Shown here: one piece after another, positions 37,701 to 47,460 of the stretch
Position numbering within the stretch: position 1 is the first letter of the stretch
How the letters are laid out: every line of letters starts with the position of its first letter
Assembly (NCBI GenBank): GCA_021018815.1
Contig: JAITYX010000021.1
Coordinates: 5,485,001-5,549,000 of the forward strand
From: Talinum fruticosum
Taxonomy: Eukaryota; Streptophyta; Magnoliopsida; Caryophyllales; Talinaceae
Direction: 5' to 3'
Length of the DNA: 64,000 nucleotides
Made by a program: the position numbers and the translations under genes
The notes under the pieces: model-generated
What the model was told of the DNA's origin: nothing
Seen by the model: only the letters and a program-made list of their open reading frames with translations
Databases searched by the model: none

Positions 37701-39403
37701 TCAGCTTATGGGGCTGTTGTTCCTCTTATTTGTCTTCTCCGGAGTAAGAATTACTTGCTCAATGAGGCTATTTCAAGAGCTTTGGTGAAGTTGGGGAAAG
37801 ACAGGCCTTCTTGCAAAACAGAAATGGTGAAAGCTGGAGTAATTGAACGCGTACTTGATTTACTACACGAAGCACCTGATTTTCTCTCTGCTGCTTTTGC
37901 TGAATTGCTCCGGATATTGACAAATAATGCTACAATTGCCAAAGGTCCATCAGCAGCTAAAGTTGTTCACCCTCTTTTGATGTTACTATCACGACAAGGG
38001 TTTGGCCCAGTGGGACAACACAGTTCTCTACAGGTTCTAGTTAATATTTTAGAGCATCCAGGTTGTCGTGCTGCATACAACTTCAGTTCTCACCAGGCTA
38101 TTGAGCCTCTAATCCCTTTGCTAGACTCTCAAATTCCAACTGTGCAGCAGCTAACTGCTGAGCTTTTATCTCATCTCTTGTTGGAAGAGAACTTGCAGAA
38201 GGATCCTTTAACTCGACAAGCTATTGGTCCACTTTTAAGAGCTATTGGTTCTGGTGAACACATTCTACAGCAGAGAGCTATTAAGGCTCTTGTCAGCATT
38301 GCACTTGTTTGGCCAAATGAAATTGCAAAAGAGGGCGGTGTCAATGAGCTGTCCAAAGTGATCTTGCAAGTTGATCCTGCACTTCCTCATGCTTTATGGG
38401 AATTAGCAGCTTCTGTTTTGTCTTGTATTCTGCAATTCAGTTCTGAATTTTGTTTGGAAGTTCCAATTGCCATGCTAGTAAGATTGCTGCACTCTAGTTC
38501 GGAAAGTACTGTAGTTGTAGCACTGAATGCTCTTTTAGTGTTGGAAAGTGATGATGCAACCAGTGCTGAAGCAATGGCTGAAAGTGGGGCAATCGAGGCT
38601 CTTTTGGAACTTCTCAGATGTCATCTTTGTGAGGACGCTTCGGCAAGATTGCTAGAAGTTCTGCTGAATAATGTGAAAATCAGAGAGTCTAAAGCCGGCA
38701 AGACCGCTATCTTACCATTGTCTCAGTACCTGTTGGACCCGCAGACACAAGGTCAGCAGGCAAGATTGCTGGCTACTCTAGCTCTAGGTGATCTATTCCA
38801 GAATGAGGCGCTTGCTCGAACTGCCGATGCAGTTTCAGCTTGTCGAGCCATGGTTAATTTGCTTGAAGACCAGCCGACTGAGGAAATGAAAGTGGTGGCT
38901 ATTTGTGCTCTGCAGAACCTTGTTATGTACAGTCGGGCAAATAAAAGAGCAGTTGCTGAAGCTGGTGGAGTCCAAGTTATACTTGATCTGATTGGTTCAA
39001 GTGATCCAGAAACTTCTGTCCAGGCAGCAATGTTTATTAAGCTTCTCTTCTCCAACAATACAAACCAAGAGTATGCCTCCAGCGAAACCGTCAGGGCTAT
39101 AACTGGTAAAATTTTCATCAACTGTTAGAATTTTCTATGCTAAATTAGTTATCTATAAATATGTATACTTTTATATATAGAAGGACTAGATAGCGAGCCA
39201 AATGTTGGCCTGATGCCAACACTCCCGCTTCCACCCTCTCCCCTGGTTTCAAACCTTGGGGAGACAATTTCCTTGTCTTTGTGCAAAAGGAGTTGGGGCG
39301 GGTTGGCTTGGGCTGGTATCCCTATCCTCTTGGGCCTCCAAGCCTAATTGGGCTACCCCTGAGATAGGGTCCCAATTGGATGGCCAACACTTGCTTGCCC
39401 ATG

Positions 39404-39440
<37 letters not shown>

Positions 39441-41125
39441 CGGACTAGAAAAATTAATACATAATTTTCTTGTCTAACAAGTAACCATCTTCGAGGGGCC
39501 TTGGGGAGTTATCTTCCAGTGAACTTAAATTTGTTTTACTACTGTGTGCACGGAGAGACTAAGACTTTTGACGTTACTGGGATAAGATTCACCGATTTGT
39601 GTTATACATTGTTTGTCATTCATCTGGGAAGTGTTCTGATCCCATCCCTTGGGATGAAGAAAGAAAGAGAGAAAACAGGGTAGGACTTCATGTGAAGTCG
39701 CGAACAGAAGTTTATAGGAAATGGATAATTCCTATTGCCCATTGTGTTATTGGATAATCTTGTCAAATTTCATTCAGTTGTCATATTATTGGATACTGGA
39801 GGATAATTACGTCAGGTTTCTTCAAGCTATACAGGTGGTGTCTTCTAATTAGTTGTATTTTTTTCGAAAGGGAAATCTCAACTTCAACCCCCCAAAAAAA
39901 AGAAAAGGGAAAGGGTCCATCTATGCATTTGTCTTGACCACCTCAGCATCTTTCAAGTAAAGTGCTTGTTGGTCTGATAACTTGTTAGCCACAAAACAAA
40001 ATTAGATCTCTTTCTCCTGAAATTTTCATAATTTGGAGTTAAATTGTTTATGGGTATATGAGTTTCTGTTTCTCCAACAAGCTTCTTGATCTTGCAGGTA
40101 TTATCGAGAAGGACTTGTGGGCAAGTGGAACTGTAAATGAGGAGTATTTGAAAGCACTAAACACACTTCTTGGCAACTTCCCCGGTTAAGAGCCACCGAA
40201 CCTGCTACTCTCAGTATACCCCACCTTGTAACTGCTCTCAAAACAGGCTCAGAGGCAATCCAGGAAGCTGCATTGGATGCACTGTTTCTCTTAAGACAAG
40301 CTTGGTCTGCATGCCCTGCTGAAGTCTCTCGTGCTCAATCATTAGCTGCTGCTGATGCCATTCCATTACTGCAGTACCTGATCCAATCTGGCCCACCTCG
40401 TTTCCATGAGAAGGCTGAATTTCTCTTGCAATGTTTGCCCGGAACTCTCACAGTGATAATCAAGCGTGGAAACAATATAAAGCAATCTGTGGGAAACCCT
40501 AGTGTATATTGTAAGCTTACTCTGGGAAATACTGAACCCAGACTCACACAGGTAAGACTCGGCTTTGCCCTGATGCATAGATATAGCACATCCCATCTTT
40601 TTAGTTTGCTTTAGATTTCTTTGAGGGTTAAGGCTCTCTACATTTGTATTTCCGCAGGCCCTGCAAAAGCAGGACCTTCACTGGGAGTCATCGTTATATA
40701 ATTTTGGTTTGATCTCTCACATACACCAAACGCCTTCTTTGTTTCCTCAGATTGTGTCCACAGGTTCCACACCAGAATGGAATGAGAGCTTTTTGTGGTC
40801 GTTTGAGAGTCCTCCAAAGGGCCAAAAACTACATATCTCTTGCAAGAATAAGAGCAAAGTAGGAAAGGTGAGGGAAAAACACAGCTATTTAACACCAGAA
40901 TATGATAGTTGAGATAATCTGAATTATAGCCATCTTGTTTTAGTTCCTTGCCTCAAGTTGTGTTTGCTCTTGCAGAAAAAATTTGGTAAGGTGACGATCC
41001 AGATTGATCGGGTCGTGATGCTCGGAGCTGTTGCTGGCGAGTATACATTGCTGCCCGAAAGCAAGAGCGGACCAAGGAAACTGGAAATAGAATTCCAATG
41101 GTCTAACAAAACAATTAGTGAGTAG
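31723..41125 (+). CDS. CSI1: CELLULOSE SYNTHASE INTERACTIVE 1 (POM2), ARM repeats plus C2 domain
   Basis: Seven coding exons: 31723-31788, 32634-32707, 32945-35989, 36561-39105, 40098-40551, 40751-40867 and 40976-41125. After repair the protein has about 2151 residues, the size of Arabidopsis CSI1 as I recall it. Successive armadillo repeats run from [12 protein letters not shown] (residue ~54) to [11 protein letters not shown], followed by a C2 domain ([14 protein letters not shown] to [10 protein letters not shown]). CSI1 links plasma-membrane cellulose synthase complexes to cortical microtubules and guides their movement. Length and the full ARM span favour CSI1 over CSI2 or CSI3. One-base losses at 33145-33147, 33239-33242, 33375-33378, 34562-34566 and 40180-40183 interrupt the frame. 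The conserved N-terminus ([15 protein letters not shown]) is preceded by CTG, not ATG; the next in-frame ATG is 31786. Introns carry SINE copies. Closest to At2g22125 from memory. Confidence 0.93.
36250..36390 (-). mobile_element. degenerate Au-type SINE fragment (tentative)
   Basis: On the minus strand it reads AAAGGTCCACCAGAAGGGCC, TCTTTGTAATTAAGAGGTAA, then GCCTGCTGCTTTAGCCGCCC. The order and spacing match the sequence at 28702-28800, and the AGAGGTAAGCCTGC block recalls the plant Au SINE consensus. It lies in the CSI1 intron 35990-36560. Its ends are not resolved. Confidence 0.4.
39183..39449 (+). mobile_element. tRNA-derived SINE with 8-bp target-site duplication
   Basis: The duplication GGACTAGA occurs at 39183-39190 and 39442-39449. 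Between them, the 5' part has an A-box-like TTGGCCTGATGCCAAC and, about 30 bases on, a B-box-like GGTTTCAAACC. A GC-rich body follows, and the 3' tail is (CA)n then (TA)n rather than poly(A). The body aligns with the minus-strand element at 46838-47047. It lies in the CSI1 intron 39106-40097, in sense orientation. Confidence 0.75.
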
Positions 41126-41341
41126 TCCACTGCATTTTTTAGACAAAGGGGAATTTTATTCAATTTCAAGCACAAATGACATCTCTTCAAGAATCATGAC
41201 ATGGTAAGATTTCTTGAAGGCAGTCGCGCACCGTTTGTGGCCTTTTCTCTTTCCCTACTGTGTCATGCTCTCCCCATTTATCTTTATGTCCCTGTGAGTG
41301 AGTTTGTCTTCCTGTGTTTGTACATGTACATATGAGTTGCT

Positions 41342-41385
<44 letters not shown>

Positions 41386-41975
41386 ATGAAGAGAGAGCCT
41401 TTTTGTAGTAAATATGTGAGTTATCATTTATTCATATGCATTCTTTTGTAATATGAGTTTAAGAGTACTCTTCATTAGTCAACAGGTTTCGATTTTTTGC
41501 ATTTCTCATTTATTTAAGCTGTTGGTTTTTGCCGGTGTTATTATTCTCTACTGTTGATTACTATCGACTCTGGCTCGTGACTATGTTTATGTGGAGTGGA
41601 ATATTGATGCATTTGGGATATCCATGCATGGTCGGATGTGTTGATGGGGTGCCATCACGACAATTGTTCAATTGAACCGGAAGGTGGTAAGATTCAAATT
41701 CCGAAGGTGAGCAAAGAAAGATTGGTAAAATTCTCATGGAAATCTAAAAAGACCATACCTAAGGAAGTTGTCTCTTAACTTAGATGATGATTCTGCTTTT
41801 AAAGAATCTCGTAAAACTTAAAAAGTAGGAAAAAAAGACAGTGCTTAAGGTGCTTGGAGACAGATCGAGAAATAATTGTACCGGAGAGTGTGAATAAAAC
41901 GACGCAAATAAATTTTTGTATTGAATATCCTTCCGAGGCTTTGGAGCCTAGAGTAGCTGGAGAGTGTGAATGACC

Positions 41976-42006
<31 letters not shown>

Positions 42007-42625
42007 GTGGTGATGATGACAAGTTTACAACGACGTAACACAAGGATTGAGCTGGCTCGTTTTGAAATGATGAATTTAAATTAATTAAATGAAGGAATTC
42101 ATTGAAAAAAGGAGGGAGGGAGAGAGGGGGTTGGGTTGGGTGATTAGCAACGAGACACATGGAGCGTAATTTGCGTAACGCGTGATCTTTTTTACCTCTG
42201 CGTTCTCGTCTTGTCTTCGCTTCGTTTTTTGCACTTCCCTTCCCTTTCATTTCAATTTCTCTCTCCATTTTTCCAGCTTTCATTCTTTTCTTTTCACTGA
42301 GGATGAGAGAGAGAGCGAGCCAGACACCCAGACCCAGACCAGACCATCCCACCTTTTTTCCTCCTTTTTTCTCTCTCCTCCATCTCACTCACTCCTCACT
42401 CCCCCTCTCTCTTACTCTCTCTCCCCCATCTTCCCTTTCTTCGTTTTGTTGTTTATCGGCTCTATAAAGTTGACATTTCGAGTTACCCTTGGAACCCTTT
42501 TCCAGTTTCCTACAATCGAGGACGCCCAGTATACCATCTTCTCCTTTTAGCGCTTCTAGATCTCGGCGGCACATACCCATTTGCCCTAGTGGCTGTAAAC
42601 CCTAGTTTTCCGCTGAATCTGAGCA
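41126..42625. other. intergenic: CSI1 3' flank and aspartic protease promoter/leader
   Basis: It contains a (GA) tract at 41347-41382 and an A23 run at 41976-41998, followed by a C/T-rich region from about 42180 to 42550 that is probably the leader of the downstream protease gene. A 13-base direct repeat, GGAGAGTGTGAAT, occurs at 41883 and 41959. No gene is accepted here. Confidence 0.5.
41347..41382. repeat. (GA)n microsatellite
   Basis: About 18 uninterrupted GA units, lying some 220 bases after the CSI1 stop codon. Confidence 0.9.
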
Positions 42626-45600
42626 ATGGCGGTTGGATTTGTGGTGTGGCTGTGGCGGATGCTGTTGATGATGAGGATCGTAGCTGCTGGGGTTGGTGAT
42701 ATGTACTCTTCGAGACTTATACACCGGTTTTCCGACGAGTTGAGGGCGTTTTCCGGCCAGAAGTCGTGGCCGGAGTTGAGGAGCAAGGAGTACTATAGTA
42801 TGCTATTGTCGCGGGACTTTCAGAGGTTGAAGATGAAAATCGGCCATCAACGTCAGTATCAGTTGCTATTCCCCTCTCAAGGTAGCCAAACCCATTCCTA
42901 TGGAAATGAGCTCGCTTGGTAAGAACTGAGAACCCTTATACCCATCCATATTTTCAAATTGCCCTTTTTGATTTTTTTTTTTAATTTATGAGAGCCCTCT
43001 TTGAATTTACTGATGAATGTGGTGATTATGGTGATGAATAGGTTACACTACACTTGGATCGATATAGGAACCCCAAATGTGTCTTTCCTAGTTGCCTTGG
43101 ATGACGGGAGTGATCTGCTCTGGGTTCCTTGTGACTGTGTCCAATGTGCTCCTCTCTCTGCGCATTATTACTCCAGTTTGGTATGCTTGTTTTATAACTT
43201 CTGTGATTTGGCACTATTTAGACAATATTTGCTGATACCCTCTTACTAATTTTCAGTTTTGATATAGTTGGAATCCGGGATTTTATTGTCTATTGCATCA
43301 TTATGCTCAGTTTTACAAACAAATTTCGGTTCCGTACTTTTTGGTGGGAATTTGCTGCCATATTGCTATAGTAATATCTGAAGTCGGAACCTTTGAATGT
43401 GTGTAGACATTTCATTGCATCTCTATGGTTTGAATGTTCCTTTTTCTGTTTAAGTAGGCTTCATTTATTCCATATTATAATTTGCAAGAAGATCTTATAT
43501 TATAGTGCGAGACCATATTTCAGATTTCCCGTTTGAAAGTTGAATCTACTGAAAATTTGATTGTGCACAGTTAGGAATCTTTTACTTTGTCTAGCTCCAA
43601 ATAAATACTGTGTGTCTGAGACCTAAATTTAGATCAAATGGAGTGAACATAGACATTATGATGTTTTAATGTGAGACTTGATGTTCACTATTTTCTTTGG
43701 AAAATCTTTCTAATTATTCACTTGAAGAGCAGATAAAAGAAAAATATGAGTGAACTGGGCGAAAAGATAGTATTTGAGTGGAAGAAAATGAAAGGGTGCA
43801 AGAGATATCTCGTACTTCTAGCAAAAGTGGGTTCCTTCAAGCTTGGCTTGTGTGATTCATCACGGAGGTCATTGGTAGTGGGTTTGTTTTCTGGTGCATT
43901 GTACCTGCTAATGCTGGTAACAGTTTTAGCACTTATTTCCAATGATTGATTGGCAGGTGCTCCTTGGTCTATGGGGCATCTATTATGCAGGATAAGGATC
44001 TCAATGAGTATAATCCAGCTGGCTCAAGCACCAGCAAACATCTTCCCTGCAGCCATCGGCTATGTGATCTGGGATCAAACTGTAGAAGCCCTACACAGCC
44101 ATGCCCTTATAATGCCCAGTACTATTCAGAAAATACCTCGAGTTCTGGTATGCTTGTTGAAGATGTATTACATCTCTCATCTAGCAGTAACAACCCATCA
44201 AATGCCACTGTGCAAGCTTCGGTTATTTTTGGGTATGAACTAATAACTGACATCAACTATAATTTATCTCATTTACTGTCCTTATGATCTTTGCTGAAGA
44301 TGTTATTGTGAAACTAGTTCAGAATAACAGGCTATTTTTGTCAGGGGAATAGAAACTAATGGATGTTGATGTTTGATTGTGCACAGTTGTGGTAAGAAGC
44401 AGAGTGGTGGCTACTTGGATGGAGTTGCTCCTGATGGTCTGATGGGTCTAGGACTTGGAGAGATATCTGTTCCAAGTCTCCTAGCAAAAGCTGGACTGAT
44501 TCGAAACACTTTCTCGTTGTGCTTTAATGAAGATGGTTCCGGTAGAATATTTTTGGAGACCAAGGACTCAATGTCCACCGCTGGACACCATTACTGCCTT
44601 TAGATGGAAAGTAGTACGTTTCTAACTTTTTGTTGATTGTCTTGTCACTTGACAACTTGAAATGTTGGACAAATCCTCATTAATCCGGTTCTGATGGCTT
44701 TTCTTTTGTATGCTTGTTTCAGTTCAACTTATATTGTTGGGGTGGATGCATTCTGCATTGGGGAGAGTTGTCTCAAACAAACTAGTCTTCATGCTCTCAT
44801 AGACAGTGGGACATCTTTTACTTTTCTGCCAGATGATGTTTATAAAAAAGTTGTCCAGGAGGTATTGTTTTCTGCAGTGTTTCTGAAATCTAGTTTAACT
44901 GCAAATGATATAAAGCTGAACCCATCCTGTTTCTGATAGTTTGATAGACAAGTCAATGCTTCTAGAGGGAGTTATGATCCATGGAATTATTGCTACGAAT
45001 CAAGGTTAATTTCTGTGCTATCTTCACATTATACTATACCTTAATGTTGAGTTTGCATTCAGAAGTAGTATCTCTCTACGTGTCTTTAATTAGTTCAAAA
45101 TCTCTTTCTGTCCAATAGTGCACAAGAACCACCAAATTTCCCTTCAGTGGAGCTGCGGTTCCAATCTAATGAAAGCTTTGTGATCCGGAATCCAATTTTC
45201 CCTATCAGCGGGGATCAGGTTGGTATTCATGTGTTTTCTTGTTCTTCTTGTCTCACTCTCAGTTTGATGCTGTTTCTAAACTGTCAGGTTTTCAAAGCTC
45301 AGTTGTGAAGTTAGCACTATAATTTTGTGTGTTATTGCATGTTCTTTTATGGATGTGATTGAATTGATTTAGATGATATTTCTGTGTAGGGTACAGTTTG
45401 TATTTGATTATGTGTTGCTGCTGAGAGAATTTCCTAACAGTGTCATAGAGTATGCAAATTTTTTTTTCTTTTTTTTTTTTTGAGATTAGCGAATCAAACT
45501 TTAATGTTGCAATTGAGTATCTAGTATTGAAATAAGCTTTGGTTAGTATATTGAATAACTGATGATGCCCTTCTAAAACTCTGTCAGGGCCTCTTGCATG

Positions 45601-47460
45601 CTTGTAATTTTCTTAAGTTCCCTTCCGTACAATAAATCTTTTTTGTCCCTTGTCATCTAACCTCCTCTAAGTGTCTTCATAAGCTATAGGTTTGTTGTGC
45701 TAACAGCTTGCTTTTCCTTGCTGTTCTCCAGTATATTTCTTTTGTACACTCAGGTAGTGAAATTTAAGATAAATGAGGGAGCCTAAGGAAAGGTCTCAAT
45801 GGAATAACTAGATTGACAAATAGGGATTAGGGCATGGAGTTTTCTTCAAAATTTCAAGGTGTATCTATCAATTGGAAGAAACTGCTTCCCTATTTTAATA
45901 TGTTAACACCTTTCAAATACTTCTAAAAGGGTTACATCCCAATTCCCAATTATGGACTCTCATTTACTCATCAGAGCAGTCATCATTCTTGTACTTGTCT
46001 CTATCTTTTGTCATAGTACATTGATTGATTTGAGGTTTTTTCTTATAGTCATTCTGTTGTATACCTGTTACATATAGCCAATTATGGTCTGTAAAGTTGA
46101 TGGATGTCGTTAGTATGATGTAATCTGAGCTGTGCTAAGCCTTTTCTATTTCATTTTGATGGGAAATGTTGATACCCTTGAGTTACTAATGTATGAGTAC
46201 ATACCTTTAATGTTCTTTGTTCACTGAGCTTTATGCCACACCTGTATAAGATGACGGACTTCTATGCTGCAGGGAAGTATGATCTATTGTCTACCTATAC
46301 AGCCAGCTGAAGGAAATATAGCGATTATTGGCCGTGAGTGGGAGTGTCTCTCTATCTTACTTGTACGTCCTTTTAAATGGATGGTTTCTCTAATCTGAAT
46401 GAAATATTATCATGCAGAGAACTTCATGACTGGGTACCACATGGTGTTTGACAAGGAGAATATGAAACTTGGCTGGTCTCGCTCAGATTGTGAGTGCTCA
46501 AGCCTATCACTGTTTCTTTACACAAATTGTATAGTTGTACCATTCCCATATAGTATGGGGAGAGCTATTATGGCTAGTTTTGTGCAATATGATTCCTTTT
46601 CTGTCGTTTGAAGTATATCTATATTGTTTTGAATTGAATTTATTGAGGCAATAGGTTAGGTTAGGGTAAGGATCTCAAGAATAGTTGTGTGGAGTCAGAG
46701 GACACGTGGTATTTGCTACCAAGTCCCCACAACATTTTATACATACACATTTAGAACAGCTTAGAGATGTATCAATGCATTCTCACGTATTGTTTTTGAC
46801 CAACCTCCATTAGCGCCTCCTATAGTACACACTACATTTTTTTTTTTTTTTTTGCAAGGGTAAGTGCGGCCACCCACCTAGGCCCCTATCTTAGGGTAAC
46901 TCTAGTTGGGCTTGAAGGCCTAAGAGGTAAAGGGATACCAAGCATTAAAGCCTAGGCCCACATCTCCTCCGAGGTTCGAACCCTGGTAGAGAGGATGGAA
47001 GTGTGGAGTGCTTGTCACTAGGTTAACACTCACTTGGTAGCAGCTTACAGACTACATGAGTATATCTTTTGACATTCTAATTTATGCCACCTAAGTTTCA
47101 GTGGAATATGAGAAAGTTGGTAAAAAATCAGCTACATGGAAGATTCTCATCTTGTTCTCGGTTTTTTTTTTTTTTCTTTTTTCAGGTGAGGATCTGAGCA
47201 CTATTGGGAAAGGAGCGCCATCAACCTCATCTCCCACCGGAAATGCACCCAATCCTTTACCTACCGACGAACAACAACGCGTAACCGGCAGGCCTGCAGT
47301 TGCTCCTGCTATTGCTGGAAGGGCTCCTTCCAAAACCTCAGCTGCCTCGGGACTACATTATGATCCATTTTGGTGGGTGCTGTCACCCCTGCTTTCTCTG
47401 TTCACTTCTTTTCTTCTATTGCGGTATCTTGAACCAGAAATTAGTGTAGACCTGATGTAA
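42626..47460 (+). CDS. A1-family aspartic protease, ASPL1-like
   Basis: Ten exons: 42626-42918, 43042-43180, 43991-44232, 44387-44613, 44723-44861, 44940-45004, 45119-45218, 46273-46333, 46418-46489 and 47186-47460. A hydrophobic N-terminus is a likely secretion signal. Two pepsin lobes follow, with catalytic motifs ALDDGSDLLWVPCDC (residue ~120) and LIDSGTSFTFLP. Tyr-flap and Cys-rich plant features are present (HYYSSL, CPYNAQYYSENTSSSG, FGCGKKQSGGYLDG). The C-terminal lobe ends at NFMTGYHMVFD and LGWSRSDC. A Ser/Pro/Thr-rich linker and a final hydrophobic stretch (WWVLSPLLSLFTSFLLL) suggest a GPI or membrane anchor. The first motif is DDG rather than DTG. A one-base loss in T5 44550-44554 breaks exon 4; repaired length is about 537 residues. 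From memory it resembles At5g10080. The last long intron (46490-47185) contains a SINE. Confidence 0.9.
46828..47057 (-). mobile_element. tRNA-derived SINE, minus strand, with target-site duplication and poly(A)
   Basis: Flanks CA(C/G)ACTACAT occur at 46828-46837 and 47048-47057 (about 10 bp, one mismatch). Read on the minus strand, the element starts near 47047 with GCTGCTACCAAGTGAGTG. An A-box-like TAACCTAGTGACAAGC is followed 35-40 bases on by a B-box GGGTTCGAACC, then a body ending TGGCCGCACTTACCCTTGC and an A-tail (T-run 46837-46853 on the plus strand). These are the hallmarks of an LTR-free, pol III-type retroposon. It lies in the last intron of the aspartic protease, antisense to it. 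Confidence 0.8.

Noticed and set aside
43746..43949. 67-codon open frame with a hydrophobic C-terminus
   Set aside because: It lies wholly within the protease intron 43181-43990, crosses only partly into no exon, and has no recognised family. A chance frame is the simplest explanation.
4953..44613. Reading the five broken genes as pseudogenes
   Set aside because: All breaks are one-base losses in homopolymers, splice sites are intact, and there are no in-frame nonsense substitutions. Sequence error explains this better than loss of function, though it is unproven.
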